Shown here in pieces: positions 43,805 through 52,906 of a DNA stretch of 64,000 bases. This stretch comes from Candidatus Methanoperedens nitratireducens (GTDB lineage Archaea; Halobacteriota; Methanosarcinia; Methanosarcinales; Methanoperedenaceae). The first letter of the stretch is position 1; each line of letters begins with the position of its first letter. The position numbers were made by a program, and so were the translations under genes. Under the pieces are notes generated by a model, which worked only from the letters and a program-made list of their open reading frames with translations, did no database searches and was not told where the DNA came from. The stretch is taken from the NCBI RefSeq assembly GCF_000685155.1, contig NZ_JMIY01000003.1:105575-169574 (forward strand), given 5' to 3'.

Positions 43805-44881
43805 ATGAAAAACAGGAATACGGCTAGAGAACAACAAGCGGATAGATTAGCAGAGCCACACCAGAGAGCTGCTGAACTGGAGACATGCTATCGAAGTGTT
43901 GTTGAAAGCGCTCGGGATATTATTTTTACGATCTCCAGGGACAATATTGTTACATTCCTGAACCCGGCATTTGAGAGGATCACCGGCTGGCCGCGCATGC
44001 AGTGGCTTGACAAGAACTATGAGTCCCTCATTCATCCTGATGATCTGTCCTTTTTGATGGAGATGTATCAGTGCGTCCTGAATGGAGAACTACCTCCAGG
44101 CTTTGAATCGCGCATTCTTTCAAGATCAGGTGAATACGTAACTATGGAACTCTTAATAACACCGCAGCTTCACCATGGAGAAGTTATCGGAATCCTGAAC
44201 ATTGGCCGCAACATCACAGAGCGCAGGCAGGTTCTGGAGAAGACAATAGAGAGTGCAGGCACTGGAGGAACAGCACATGAACTCAACAATATACTGACGC
44301 CAATAATCCTATCTGTGCAAATATTAAAAGAGAAGTTCAAAGATGAAGAGAGCCAGAGACTGCTTGGTATACTTGAGAGAAACGCCAACCGAGGAGCAGA
44401 TCTGGTAAAACAGATTAGATCATTTGCACGTGGACGTGCAGATAAAGTCTATCTATCATCTATTGCAATAACAGAAATGCAAAAATCAGAAGGACATTTT
44501 GAGCCTCCTGAAGGTCGTGGAGAATCGATTCTCATTGTTGACGATGAGACACCGATCCGTGAGATTACCAGTGCTACACTGAAGACAAGCGGGTACAGAG
44601 TGCTAACAGCCAGTGACGGGGCAGAGGCCTCAACACTGTATGCACAGAACAGAGAAGATATCATGGTTGTTCTTATGGATATGGCGATGCCTGTTATGGA
44701 AGGCCCGGAATGCATCCGGATATTGCATAAGGTTAATCCTGCTGTTAAGATCATCGCAGTCAGTGGATCAACTGATACGAGTGAGCTTGAAGACATAGCA
44801 GACTATGTACATGCCTTTCTGCCAAAGCCTTACACTGCACAGAGATTGCTGCACACCATACATGAGGTCATAAACCGATAA
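43805..44881 (+). CDS. PAS-phosphoacceptor-receiver protein lacking the ATPase domain
   Basis: A 358-residue relative of the hybrid kinase upstream. It has one PAS domain (about 30-145), the phosphoacceptor helix with the histidine kept (GGTAHELNNILTPIILSVQ), then a direct join after IRSFARGR to a receiver (LIVDDETPIREITSATLKTS, VVLMDMAMPVMEGPEC, FLPKPYTAQRLL). The whole HATPase domain is missing. It cannot phosphorylate itself, but both His and Asp remain, so it may be a phosphorelay protein fed by another kinase. ATG 43805 follows GAGGTG. Confidence 0.85.
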   Translation: MKNRNTAREQQADRLAEPHQRAAELETCYRSVVESARDIIFTISRDNIVTFLNPAFERITGWPRMQWLDKNYESLIHPDDLSFLMEMYQCVLNGELPPGFESRILSRSGEYVTMELLITPQLHHGEVIGILNIGRNITERRQVLEKTIESAGTGGTAHELNNILTPIILSVQILKEKFKDEESQRLLGILERNANRGADLVKQIRSFARGRADKVYLSSIAITEMQKSEGHFEPPEGRGESILIVDDETPIREITSATLKTSGYRVLTASDGAEASTLYAQNREDIMVVLMDMAMPVMEGPECIRILHKVNPAVKIIAVSGSTDTSELEDIADYVHAFLPKPYTAQRLLHTIHEVINR

Positions 44882-44886
44882 TCCAT

Positions 44887-44899
44887 AGATTTATTAAAC
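44887..44899 (+). promoter_or_regulatory. TATA-like box of mmp10
   Basis: AGATTTATTAAAC about 28 bases before the mmp10 ATG, consistent with a leaderless transcript since no Shine-Dalgarno sequence is present. Confidence 0.4.
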
Positions 44900-44920
44900 T
44901 CTCCCACGTTTCGTACAGGC

Positions 44921-46153
44921 ATGGAAATACTCGCAGATATAGGAGGAAGACCAGGGCTTGATTGCCGTGGTTTTTGCAGGTACTGTTATTTTAGAGGTGT
45001 AAAAGAAAAAGAAGTCCCTGCTTTTGGGTGCAAGTACTGTCTTCCGTTTCAGAGGGGCTGTAGTTACTGCACGAAGAATGTCAGGGAGGGCTATTCTGGT
45101 TTTAAGCCAGTCTCTGTTGTAGCACAGGAGATAAACCAGGCGCTTATTTTTAACAGGAACGTATCAAAATTTAATATAAGCGGGGGGGGTGATGTGAGCT
45201 GCTATCCTGAGCTTAGATCCCTTGTGAAATTCCTCTCCGGGTACAAAAGGCCGATACATATAGGTTATACAAGCGGGAAAGGTCTGAATAGAGAGGATGC
45301 ACTGTTTTTCATCAACCACGGTGTGAGCGAGGTAACATTCACAGTTTTTGCTACAGATCCGGAACTGCGGCAAAGGTACATGAATGATAAGACACCGCAG
45401 GATTCATTAGAGGCGCTTCGCACCCTGGCAGGAGAGTGCGATGTATATGCTGCCACCGTACTTATTCCCGGTATTAATGATGGCGATGTACTTTTAAAAA
45501 CATGCTCGGATCTTGAAGAGATGGGTATAAGAGGATTGATACTGATGCGTTTTGCTAATGCATCTGATCAGGGTCTGATCCTCGGGAATGCACCTATAAT
45601 TGAAGGCGTTGTACCTCACACGCTCTCTGAATTCAAATCTATAGTTGATAATATAAACGAGAGATTCGAATTCCGTGTTTCTGGAACACCGTTATATGAC
45701 CCGGAGACAGGCTCACCGTTTGCAATTCGAAACGAAAGCGAGGCACTCTCAAAACTGCCTGAGATCACAAAAGAAGCTACGATAATCACAGGTGAGGCTG
45801 CATCTTCGCCCCTGAGAGAGATCTTTGATAGACTCGGGGGGCTGGTGAACATCGTGTCTGTAAAAAAGGATATAGGCTGCCTGATCACCATTGAGGATAT
45901 AAAGGCACTGTACCTGAGCCAGGTAAAAGAGACGGTCTTCTTTCCGGGCAGATCATTTGTTCATGATCCTGAGGTCAAGAAGATACTGTCAGGCGATGGG
46001 ATAGACAGGCTGGTTCGCAGAGGGCCTGATATGCTGACTGTTGATGGAGAGATGAGCATTTCGATGACCAGGGATGAGGTTCTGGCTAAAGAAGTGGAGG
46101 CCTTCACTGAATTCATACAGATGATAAATTTACTTGGAACAAGGCCGATCTGA
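44921..46153 (+). CDS. mmp10: Methyl-coenzyme M reductase arginine methyltransferase Mmp10
   Basis: A 410-residue radical SAM protein of the methanogenesis-marker-10 family. The N-terminus [20 protein letters not shown] carries the cluster motif [10 protein letters not shown], followed by [17 protein letters not shown] and [15 protein letters not shown]. Mmp10 uses SAM and a cobalamin to methylate the C5 of an active-site arginine in McrA. Its presence indicates that the organism has methyl-coenzyme M reductase. The frame is intact and of usual length. Confidence 0.93.
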   Translation: MEILADIGGRPGLDCRGFCRYCYFRGVKEKEVPAFGCKYCLPFQRGCSYCTKNVREGYSGFKPVSVVAQEINQALIFNRNVSKFNISGGGDVSCYPELRSLVKFLSGYKRPIHIGYTSGKGLNREDALFFINHGVSEVTFTVFATDPELRQRYMNDKTPQDSLEALRTLAGECDVYAATVLIPGINDGDVLLKTCSDLEEMGIRGLILMRFANASDQGLILGNAPIIEGVVPHTLSEFKSIVDNINERFEFRVSGTPLYDPETGSPFAIRNESEALSKLPEITKEATIITGEAASSPLREIFDRLGGLVNIVSVKKDIGCLITIEDIKALYLSQVKETVFFPGRSFVHDPEVKKILSGDGIDRLVRRGPDMLTVDGEMSISMTRDEVLAKEVEAFTEFIQMINLLGTRPI

Positions 46154-46201
46154 CGATATATTTATATGATTTAAGATAACGTCTATTGATTGGTAATATC
46201 T

Positions 46202-46399
46202 ATGGAAAATGCCAATATTGATCTTATTTTAAGAGAGATTAAGAAAATCAGGGAGGATCTAGATTACCTGAAACAGATTGTAGAAGCTGGTGCAGAAGAT
46301 ATAACTTTAACGGAAGATGAGGAAAAATTAATAAAAGATACTTTATCTCAGAAGAAAAGAGGAGAGCTTTTGACTTTAGAAGAAGTTTTCGGTGAATAG
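46202..46399 (+). CDS. Small coiled-coil antitoxin-like protein
   Basis: A 65-residue acidic protein (MENANIDLILREIKKIREDL, then DYLKQIVEAGAEDITLTEDE) with the N-terminal coiled coil and acidic tail common in archaeal antitoxins preceding RelE toxins. An ATG directly abuts its stop and reads MAYSIFF, a plausible RelE start, but that frame runs at once into the convergent AhpD-like gene, so any toxin is lost. A TATA-like ATATATTTATATG lies about 40 bases upstream. Confidence 0.55.
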   Translation: MENANIDLILREIKKIREDLDYLKQIVEAGAEDITLTEDEEKLIKDTLSQKKRGELLTLEEVFGE

Positions 46400-46420
46400 A
46401 TGGCTTATTCCATCTTTTTT
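46399..46420 (+). terminator. Hairpin and T run after the antitoxin-like gene
   Basis: GATGG and CCATC pair around a six-base loop and are followed by six T residues, starting on the last base of the stop codon. It is placed to end this transcript between convergent genes. Confidence 0.5.
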
Positions 46421-46426
46421 ATAGTT

Positions 46427-46867
46427 TCACCCTTCTTCTCTCTCCTCAGGAATCCCGCATACCTCGCATTCATCTTTAAGCTTCTCAGAATCGATAGCCC
46501 TTGTACCTTCAGCAAGGACTGCTGCATTGGACAGAGAGCCTGCAATCAGTATGGCATCAAAGATCTCTTCCTTCGTTACGCCCAGCCGCCGGGCAACACG
46601 GATATGCATCTTCAGGCAGTGCTCACATCTCAGTGCAGCAGATACCCCGATTGATATCAATTCTATGGTTTTGAGGTCTAACCGTTTAAATTCCCGGAAT
46701 ATTGCATTATCATAAAGAATCTTGGTAACAAGTAATTCAGGCGATTGTTTCATAAAGTCAAGGATATACGGTATTTCACCGTAAGCTTTCTCTACTTCCT
46801 TCAATAGCTCTTCAGCAGCTTCATCAGGCTCTTTTTTTAAAATCTTTTCAATCCTCTGTAGATCCAT
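46427..46867 (-). CDS. AhpD-like carboxymuconolactone decarboxylase family protein
   Basis: A 146-residue protein with the AhpD/CMD core: IGVSAALRCEHCLKMHIRVA, including the CxxC and downstream His of the peroxidase-type active site, and DAILIAGSLSNAAV. Proteins of this fold act as thiol peroxidase partners or alkylhydroperoxidases. A C-terminal CEVC pair is also present. A TATA-like AAATATTTATTAG lies upstream. Its precise substrate is unknown. Confidence 0.85.
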   Translation of the reverse strand: MDLQRIEKILKKEPDEAAEELLKEVEKAYGEIPYILDFMKQSPELLVTKILYDNAIFREFKRLDLKTIELISIGVSAALRCEHCLKMHIRVARRLGVTKEEIFDAILIAGSLSNAAVLAEGTRAIDSEKLKDECEVCGIPEEREEG

Positions 46868-46928
46868 GTTAATGGATTCTTCAATCCTATACTAATAAAT
46901 ATTTGTATTTTGCTTAAGATTCAAGATT

Positions 46929-47690
46929 TTACTCGATCCTCTCCCCGAAAGCAAAATGGGGTTTAACATCGCGGATCCTGATATTAAGCCTCTCTCCTTT
47001 TTTTGCATCTTTAACGAATATGACAAAATCGTTGATCCTGGCAATCCCGTCCCCGCTTGCCCCTATATCCTCTATGGTAACAGTGTACTCCTGATTTATT
47101 TTTATAAGACCTGGCAACAATCGCTTTCCAATAACATATATCTCAGCACTTTGCTTTCGAGTAGCCTGTGGAGAAAAAGCCTGGACTTTTACGAAATGAT
47201 CACGCACTTTGTTCAGGAAATCAGGGAACATATCTCCCTGGAAAACCTTTACCACAAATCTTCCATCTGGTTTCAGTAGCTTCCTTGCGCACTCAAGAGC
47301 GGATTCGGCAAGATCTATAGAGCGGGCATGGTCATAACTCCAGCTCCCTGAAAGACTGGGCGCAGCATCGCAGATGACCACATCAGCACCTTCTTTTATC
47401 TTCTTTTTGATCTTCTCTACAGTGCTGTCAAGCCGGATATCACCTTTTATCGTCTCCACGCCCTCTATTTCCTCTATCGGCAGTATATCCACGCCAACTA
47501 CCTTGGCACCAGAGAGTTCATGAGCTACCTGCAGCCATCCACCAGGTGCTGCGCCAAGATCAACAACAGTATCTCCTTTTCTAATGATGTTAAACCTCTC
47601 ATTGATCTGCTTGAGCTTAAAAGCTGCACGGGAGCGGTACCCCTTCTCTTTAGCCTTCCTGTAATAATAATCTCTGCGGTCGCGTGGCAT
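46929..47690 (-). CDS. rlmE: rRNA 2'-O-methyltransferase RlmE (FtsJ) with TRAM domain
   Basis: A 253-residue protein. The FtsJ domain (about 1-185) has SRAAFKLKQI (catalytic Lys), VVDLGAAPGGWLQVA (SAM), VICDAAPSLSGSW (Asp), VVKVFQGDMF (Lys) and SAEIYVIG (Glu), the full K-D-K-E set. The C-terminal TRAM domain (YTVTIEDIGASGDGIARIND and on) binds RNA. It methylates a ribose in 23S rRNA. It follows the methyltransferase gene by 20 bases. Confidence 0.94.
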   Translation of the reverse strand: MPRDRRDYYYRKAKEKGYRSRAAFKLKQINERFNIIRKGDTVVDLGAAPGGWLQVAHELSGAKVVGVDILPIEEIEGVETIKGDIRLDSTVEKIKKKIKEGADVVICDAAPSLSGSWSYDHARSIDLAESALECARKLLKPDGRFVVKVFQGDMFPDFLNKVRDHFVKVQAFSPQATRKQSAEIYVIGKRLLPGLIKINQEYTVTIEDIGASGDGIARINDFVIFVKDAKKGERLNIRIRDVKPHFAFGERIE

Positions 47691-47710
47691 GGTAATACTG
47701 GTAATGTTAA

Positions 47711-48649
47711 CTAATTTGACGATTTACTCCCCACATATACCCACTGATCATATATGCCTTTTCCATCTGTATTATCTATTATACTCCCTGTTATCCTGTT
47801 CATCTCAAGAGCGCACTTAAGTACCTCGATCTCTTCTCTTTTGTTCACTGTTAACAATATCATCCCGCCTGGTTTTAATACTTTTACTGCTTCGCTCATC
47901 ATTCCCTCCCATATGCCTCTGTTAAAGGGATAGATCGTACCGAGCATAAAACCAGACACTGTATCGAATGTATTCTCATGGAAGAACTGAGAGAGGCTGG
48001 TGGCATCAAGAACAATCGTCCTCTCAGGCTCAAGCACACTGTGCTCAAGCCCCTGGCATACCTGGCACTTATCAAAGTCGATTGCTACAGGAGCGTATCC
48101 CATCTCATGGAGCGGCAGGGTGGACATGCCGTTTCCGCAGCATATCTCAAGCATATCTCCCCTGAGCTTATATCTATCCAGCAGTTCCTTAAGCCTGGAT
48201 CTTCTACTCTCGATATAGATCATATCGTATGGCTCTTTTGATATATGGCAGTTCTCGCATAATTGCCTGTTTACCAGCGCCAGGGAGTAATACTCAATCA
48301 CTGCGCGATTAAACTCCTTACAGGTAGTTCTGTGCAACCTGCTCAATCTCAAATTCCCTGCAATGTTAGAGAACCTCCTGCTGCTCTCATTTGGTGCGGG
48401 TTTTGATGACACGATATCTGTAAAGATAGACCAGAATCCAGGTGTATCCTCTGTCTCTGGATTGTAAATAACAAGCCCGATTACGCTCCCATTCTCATCC
48501 TCGATCCCGTAAATCTCATCTGGCGGGTCTTTGCTTATATTCTCTAAATAGTGTAATGATAGCGTATTATTCTTTAAGGATGCATAGCTATCCTCAACAA
48601 AATATATATTCTCCCTGTTCCCAAGACCCAGGATACCGTGAATAAGCAT
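47711..48649 (-). CDS. Class I SAM-dependent methyltransferase
   Basis: A 312-residue protein. The N-terminal 130 residues are not recognised; LCENCHISKEPYDMIYIESR leads into a Rossmann methyltransferase with the SAM loop MLEICCGNGMSTLPL, an acidic AIDFDKC and VKVLKPGGMILLTVN. The substrate is unknown. It lies in a tight minus-strand run, 6 bases after the DUF2150 gene and 20 before rlmE, and may modify rRNA, a cofactor or a protein. Confidence 0.78.
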   Translation of the reverse strand: MLIHGILGLGNRENIYFVEDSYASLKNNTLSLHYLENISKDPPDEIYGIEDENGSVIGLVIYNPETEDTPGFWSIFTDIVSSKPAPNESSRRFSNIAGNLRLSRLHRTTCKEFNRAVIEYYSLALVNRQLCENCHISKEPYDMIYIESRRSRLKELLDRYKLRGDMLEICCGNGMSTLPLHEMGYAPVAIDFDKCQVCQGLEHSVLEPERTIVLDATSLSQFFHENTFDTVSGFMLGTIYPFNRGIWEGMMSEAVKVLKPGGMILLTVNKREEIEVLKCALEMNRITGSIIDNTDGKGIYDQWVYVGSKSSN

Positions 48650-48655
48650 TATTCT

Positions 48656-49255
48656 CTAATCGCCTTCATCAGGTTCATCCTCACGGTAGCTTGTGTCACC
48701 GATCATGGCAGCACTGATTGAATCAATGCCATCAAGCCACTCAGCTACAAGCCCTTCAGGAACATCATCAAGAGCTTTTTCACTGATCTTCCCACCAGCA
48801 AGGATATTTGCACCGATCTCTGCTATATAACCAAGGGCAGCCCCCATATTATCCTCCTCTTCTGCCTTCACAGCGCTCTTTATCAGTTTATCAAGGGATT
48901 TCTTTTTCTCAAATGCCCCTTCTACATAGCATTCGCATGATGCAAAAACACCAATCAGTGATAACTGCACGGATTCTATCATCATGTCAATATCCTCGTT
49001 TATAGGATCAACCTTTTTTAGGACTATTTCCTTTACTTCGTTGAGGTATTTCAGTGCATCTTCACTGGAGAGCAGTTTATTATCATATTTTGCTATTATC
49101 TTCAGGCATGCCAGAACCACATCATCTTCCATATATACAAAAATCGCCCCTTTGTCCTGATCATCAAGCTTAAATCCGCTCTCTTTTACTTTATTTATCC
49201 AGTTCTGCCATCGTTCTTCAGTATAGAACGGGATTGTATACTTTGATTCCTGCAT
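48656..49255 (-). CDS. DUF2150 family protein
   Basis: A 199-residue acidic, mostly helical protein (FYTEERWQNWINKVKESGFK opening, DVVLACLKIIAKYDNKLL, GVFASCECYVEGAFEKKKSL) that fits DUF2150, a family confined to methanogens and relatives with no known function. It lies 13 bases after the response regulator gene and 6 before the methyltransferase gene, so it may belong to the signalling operon or link it to the downstream genes. Confidence 0.78.
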   Translation of the reverse strand: MQESKYTIPFYTEERWQNWINKVKESGFKLDDQDKGAIFVYMEDDVVLACLKIIAKYDNKLLSSEDALKYLNEVKEIVLKKVDPINEDIDMMIESVQLSLIGVFASCECYVEGAFEKKKSLDKLIKSAVKAEEEDNMGAALGYIAEIGANILAGGKISEKALDDVPEGLVAEWLDGIDSISAAMIGDTSYREDEPDEGD

Positions 49256-49268
49256 TGTCTCTCCATCT

Positions 49269-49685
49269 CTAATTTGTGTTTTGATTTTCGATCGTTTTAA
49301 ACTCTGTTAGACCTGTTAATTTTCTCACTCTGTCTATTAATTCGTTCTTACCAAATGGTTTTGTTATGTAGTCATCCGCCTTCAATACATGTAACCCAAG
49401 CAGTTTATCTATATTCTGTGTTTTCGCAGTTAGAATAGCAACAGGGATGTCTGGATATTTATCTTTGATTCTCCTGAAGATCTCCCATCCATCCATATCA
49501 GGCATCATGATATCAAGAAGCACAAGATCGGGCTTTGAAGCTTCGATCATAACCAGTGCTTCTGTTCCACTTGTAGCCAGTAATGCTTTAAAGCCTCCGT
49601 TCTCAAGAACTAACTTAACAAGCTCAAGCGTGTCAGGCTCGTCATCCACTATAAGCACTTCTTTGGCAGGTATATCCTTATCCAT
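49269..49685 (-). CDS. Single-domain response regulator
   Basis: A 138-residue receiver with all functional residues: acidic pair in VLIVDDEPDTLE, phospho-Asp in LVLLDIMMPDMDGWE, Thr in VAILTAKTQN and Lys in YITKPFGKNE. No output domain is attached. It overlaps the end of the upstream histidine kinase gene by 8 bases and is its likely partner. Confidence 0.92.
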   Translation of the reverse strand: MDKDIPAKEVLIVDDEPDTLELVKLVLENGGFKALLATSGTEALVMIEASKPDLVLLDIMMPDMDGWEIFRRIKDKYPDIPVAILTAKTQNIDKLLGLHVLKADDYITKPFGKNELIDRVRKLTGLTEFKTIENQNTN

Positions 49686-50784
49686 TGTATCCCCTTTTAG
49701 GTAATAAAATATGAAAGGTGCTTCCTATATTTTTACTTTCCGCCCAGATTTTGCCCGAATGGGCTTCCACTATGTTTTTTGAGATCCAGAGACCCAATCC
49801 TGTTCCTCCATGGTTTGGTACATATGCTGATATTGAATCAAGCTGATAGAATCTGTCAAAGATCATATCAAGCTTATCCCGAGGGATGCCGATACCTGTG
49901 TCGTCTATTCTTATATGTATCCATTTATCCTCTTCTTCTGCTGTTATCTTTATTCTTCCTTTTATTGTATATTTGATTGCGTTATCCACTATACTTGAGA
50001 ACACCTGTATCAACCTGTCCCTATCACCCTCAACTGCCAGATGCTGAGGAATATCGATATCTATGGGTATATCCTTGATTAATGCCATTGTTTTTATATC
50101 CTCTGGAACCTGGGTTATCAGGTCATAGATCGATAATGTCTGTATATCCAGTTGAAAGTCACTGGACTCGATGAGCGATGTATCGAGAAGTCCTCTTATT
50201 AATCTCGATAGGCGTTTTGAGTTTCTCAGGATTATCTCAAGCTTATGCTTCTGATCTGAGGTTATATCTTCCTCAAGCAAAAGCTCTGTAAATCCTATAA
50301 TGGATGTAAGTGGTGTTCTGAGTTCATGCGACATATTTGAGAGAAAACTATCTTTTATCTTATAAAGCTCTTTGAGCTTTGAATAGGTTAACCTGAGTTC
50401 CTCATAGGAATCTTTAAGTTCTTCTTCAAGCCTTCTCTGATCTGATACGTCTCTCATTACTGTAATGATCTTCTCAACGTTCCCGTTTTTATCCTTGATT
50501 GGAATCCTGGATGTACTGGTATAGATTATGTCCCCGTTGTACTCTGTTTTATCCTCACTCTGGATGGTCTCTCCTGTGTTAATGATATACTCATATTCTT
50601 TGTCGATATGTTTTTCCCTGAGTTGCGGAAATACCTCAAAAAGATCTCTGTTCAGCATATCCTCCTCTTTGAGCCTTCCCCTGTTAAGATTAAGTAATTC
50701 CTTATTAACAGCAAGTATTTTCATATCTCTATCCACTACATGGATTGCAAGATTGATATTGTTGAGTATCTCTTCTTCAAGCAT
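49678..50784 (-). CDS. PAS sensor histidine kinase
   Basis: A 368-residue kinase: one PAS domain (about 1-120), a coiled linker, the phosphoacceptor helix (FLSNMSHELRTPLTSIIGF) and an ATPase domain (IVDNAIKYT, DDTGIGIPRDK, GTGLGLWISKNIVEAHSG). No membrane segment. The frame stays open about 90 bases upstream without a normal start and reads SLRDITLQK, the usual end of another PAS domain, so an N-terminal PAS may have been lost. It follows two small membrane protein genes that could supply its membrane attachment. Confidence 0.9.
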   Translation of the reverse strand: MLEEEILNNINLAIHVVDRDMKILAVNKELLNLNRGRLKEEDMLNRDLFEVFPQLREKHIDKEYEYIINTGETIQSEDKTEYNGDIIYTSTSRIPIKDKNGNVEKIITVMRDVSDQRRLEEELKDSYEELRLTYSKLKELYKIKDSFLSNMSHELRTPLTSIIGFTELLLEEDITSDQKHKLEIILRNSKRLSRLIRGLLDTSLIESSDFQLDIQTLSIYDLITQVPEDIKTMALIKDIPIDIDIPQHLAVEGDRDRLIQVFSSIVDNAIKYTIKGRIKITAEEEDKWIHIRIDDTGIGIPRDKLDMIFDRFYQLDSISAYVPNHGGTGLGLWISKNIVEAHSGKIWAESKNIGSTFHILLPKRGYNG

Positions 50785-50876
50785 CTTTTGCAGCGTTATA
50801 TCTCTTAGACTAATATTATATTTGTCCCTTGTCCTGATCTGGTTCTTTTCCTCATTTCTCTGATAGGATCACATAA

Positions 50877-51173
50877 TCATTTATATTCTCTGATTAGCCA
50901 TCCCCAGTATTTTACTGTTGCAATAAGGCTGAGAGTAAGTCCTGCTGCAAATAGCGCATACCCCAGAAGATACGAATATTCAAACTCTGCCAGTGATAAT
51001 GCCCTTACAATGGAACCCGATAATACAAAGGAGATACCTGCATAATAAAGATAGTAATACCTCTTCATCCCCATAACTTCGCCCAATCGTCTGCTGAGAA
51101 TGCTTAGAATATAAAGAATCAATGCAAATAAAAGATATGATACTGAATCAAGCAATTCCATACCTGTGTTCAT
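50877..51173 (-). CDS. Small three-helix membrane protein, second of a pair
   Basis: A 98-residue protein with three hydrophobic helices (LLFALILYILSIL, YYLYYAGISFVLSGSIVR, LLGYALFAAGLTLSLIATV) and a conserved-looking RxxGEVMGMKRYYYLYY stretch. It overlaps the upstream small membrane protein gene by 4 bases (ATGA) and is similar in size and layout, so the two probably form a heteromeric membrane unit for the kinase encoded next. I recognise no family. Confidence 0.7.
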   Translation of the reverse strand: MNTGMELLDSVSYLLFALILYILSILSRRLGEVMGMKRYYYLYYAGISFVLSGSIVRALSLAEFEYSYLLGYALFAAGLTLSLIATVKYWGWLIREYK

Positions 51174-51454
51174 TTTTCACCTACCATTATTCTATACAGG
51201 TAATAACTTGCTGTAAAAGAAGCTACAGAGCCCAGAAATCCTATCAATTCAGAGAAAGATGTACGATAAGAGATTATATGTAATGCAGCAGCGAGAAGAA
51301 TGATTATAGGGATAGTATAGAAATAATAGAAGGTTCTTACACCGAATTTCTTCTGGTAGAATTCAGCTATTGAAGCTATAAAGATTACTATGAGAACAGC
51401 TACAATCCAGGCATATATTTCAATGATCCTCTGTATCAATATAGTGTCCCACAT
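51170..51454 (-). CDS. Small three-helix membrane protein, first of a pair
   Basis: A 94-residue protein: helices IVAVLIVIFIASIAEFY, TIPIIILLAAALHIIS and a third around GFLGSVASFTASYYLYRI, with a KKFGVRTFYYFYT loop that parallels the KRYYYLYY loop of its neighbour. It starts 5 bases after the KaiC-type gene and overlaps the next membrane gene. Likely the membrane part of the kinase-KaiC system. Confidence 0.7.
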   Translation of the reverse strand: MWDTILIQRIIEIYAWIVAVLIVIFIASIAEFYQKKFGVRTFYYFYTIPIIILLAAALHIISYRTSFSELIGFLGSVASFTASYYLYRIMVGEK

Positions 51455-51459
51455 ATTTA

Positions 51460-52902
51460 TTATTTTTTAAAAGCCTCTACGAAAGCCTCAGGGAGCGTCT
51501 TTACCGGGCTGCCTGATAATAATCCTGAATATTCGCTGAATGGTAGTTTTATTTCAACTCCCTCTTTATTGATAATAATTTCCCTTATCTCCTTGTCATG
51601 ATCGCTGCCTCTCATTTTAAGTACTGATATGGCTTTTCGCATCTCGCTTCTTATTTCCACGTATCTGAGTAATATTACAGTGTCCATAGTAGGGGAAATG
51701 CCTGTACCTGTAATCTGTGCTGTTCCTGTCAGGTTAGAAGCCTCGTTTGTATAGATGGCTGTAACATTTTTATTTTTCATATTGCTGATAATACCTGCCA
51801 TATACTCCGGGAACTGGATATATCCCGGCATCATCCGATAAAGCTTTCCTGTGCCATCAAACAGCATGCGTCTGGCATTTATTTTACCGATTATCTCATT
51901 AATCTGGATCGCAAGCTCGTTGGCATCAAACTCAAGAGGGGATATTATTTTGAGCAGATTCTTATCCTCATATCCTTTTAAATTCCAGCCGAACATTTTA
52001 TAATTCTCGCGTATCTGCATCGCATCCTCTTCAAATGAGACGATCACTCCAGGTTCGGCTCTTAATAGGCCGTTCATAATAAACTGTGTTCCGATTGTTG
52101 TTTTACCGGTTCCGCTTGAGCCTGAGATCAATATTGATGAGCCTCGAATGAAGCCTCCACCTGTCATCTGGTCAAATCCTTTTACTCCGGTGGATATACG
52201 CTCTTTTAAGATAGATGTCCTGTCTGTCAGAGGCAATCGCGGAAATATCGTGAATCCGTCTTTTGTAATTTTACATGAATGTTTTCCACTACAGAAATCC
52301 TGTCCCCTCATTTTGAGAATACTAACATGGCGTACGCTTCTCTCTAAAAAAGGCTCGTTGCTGATATAGATAATACCATCAACAAGATAACTAAGAGTGC
52401 TTTTAATAAGTGTGTCAGAAGTAAACTCACCTGTTAATAGAACAAGGGAATTCCATCCCTTCATAGCTGTAAAGAAATCATAGTAGAACTGACGCTGGGA
52501 TTCCTCATCCAGCCCAAAAACAAGCACATTTGCAGGATCAATGACGATCCGATCAGGCTTGACCAGCTCTATGTTCCTCTCCATCTCATTTATAACAGCT
52601 TTTGAGCCTTTGCGGATTATATTGATATCAATAGGCACATACTTGACATTACCTTTTCCAAGTAATGAAATATTATAAAAAGAGAACTTGGACATGAAAT
52701 TATTGATCATGGCTATAGGCTCAGAGAGCGCGGTGATATACATGCAAACCTCTTCATTCTTTGCTGCGTTAAAGAGAGATTGCATAACGAAAGTTGTTTT
52801 TCCAGTTCCCGCTGTGCCTGCTATCAATACTGCTGATGGTCTGAGAAAACCTCCGTCCAGCACATTATCAAGACCATTTACCCCTGTAGCAACCTGTTTC
52901 AT
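51460..52902 (-). CDS. Double KaiC-type RecA-fold ATPase
   Basis: A 480-residue protein with two KaiC domains. Domain 1 (about 1-225): GVNGLDNVLDGGFLRPSAVL, Walker A GTAGTGKTT, Walker B RIVIDPANVLVFG. Domain 2 (about 230-465): GVKGFDQMTGGGFIRGSSIL, Walker A GSSGTGKTT, Walker B ARRMLFDGTGK. Proteins of this group are RecA-fold ATPases used in archaeal signalling rather than circadian clocks. It lies between a roadblock gene (4 bases) and two membrane protein genes in the operon that ends with a kinase and receiver. Confidence 0.88.
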   Translation of the reverse strand: MKQVATGVNGLDNVLDGGFLRPSAVLIAGTAGTGKTTFVMQSLFNAAKNEEVCMYITALSEPIAMINNFMSKFSFYNISLLGKGNVKYVPIDINIIRKGSKAVINEMERNIELVKPDRIVIDPANVLVFGLDEESQRQFYYDFFTAMKGWNSLVLLTGEFTSDTLIKSTLSYLVDGIIYISNEPFLERSVRHVSILKMRGQDFCSGKHSCKITKDGFTIFPRLPLTDRTSILKERISTGVKGFDQMTGGGFIRGSSILISGSSGTGKTTIGTQFIMNGLLRAEPGVIVSFEEDAMQIRENYKMFGWNLKGYEDKNLLKIISPLEFDANELAIQINEIIGKINARRMLFDGTGKLYRMMPGYIQFPEYMAGIISNMKNKNVTAIYTNEASNLTGTAQITGTGISPTMDTVILLRYVEIRSEMRKAISVLKMRGSDHDKEIREIIINKEGVEIKLPFSEYSGLLSGSPVKTLPEAFVEAFKK

Positions 52903-52906
52903 ATTA

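Noticed and set aside
40700-44881. The two related sensor proteins as a tandem duplication of one operon
   Set aside because: The DUF1724 regulator gene lies between them in opposite orientation and the short copy has one PAS domain only; relatedness is clear but a simple tandem duplication is not.
51460-52902. KaiC-type protein as a circadian clock component
   Set aside because: No KaiA or KaiB is encoded nearby and double RecA-fold KaiC-like proteins are widespread in archaea without clocks.
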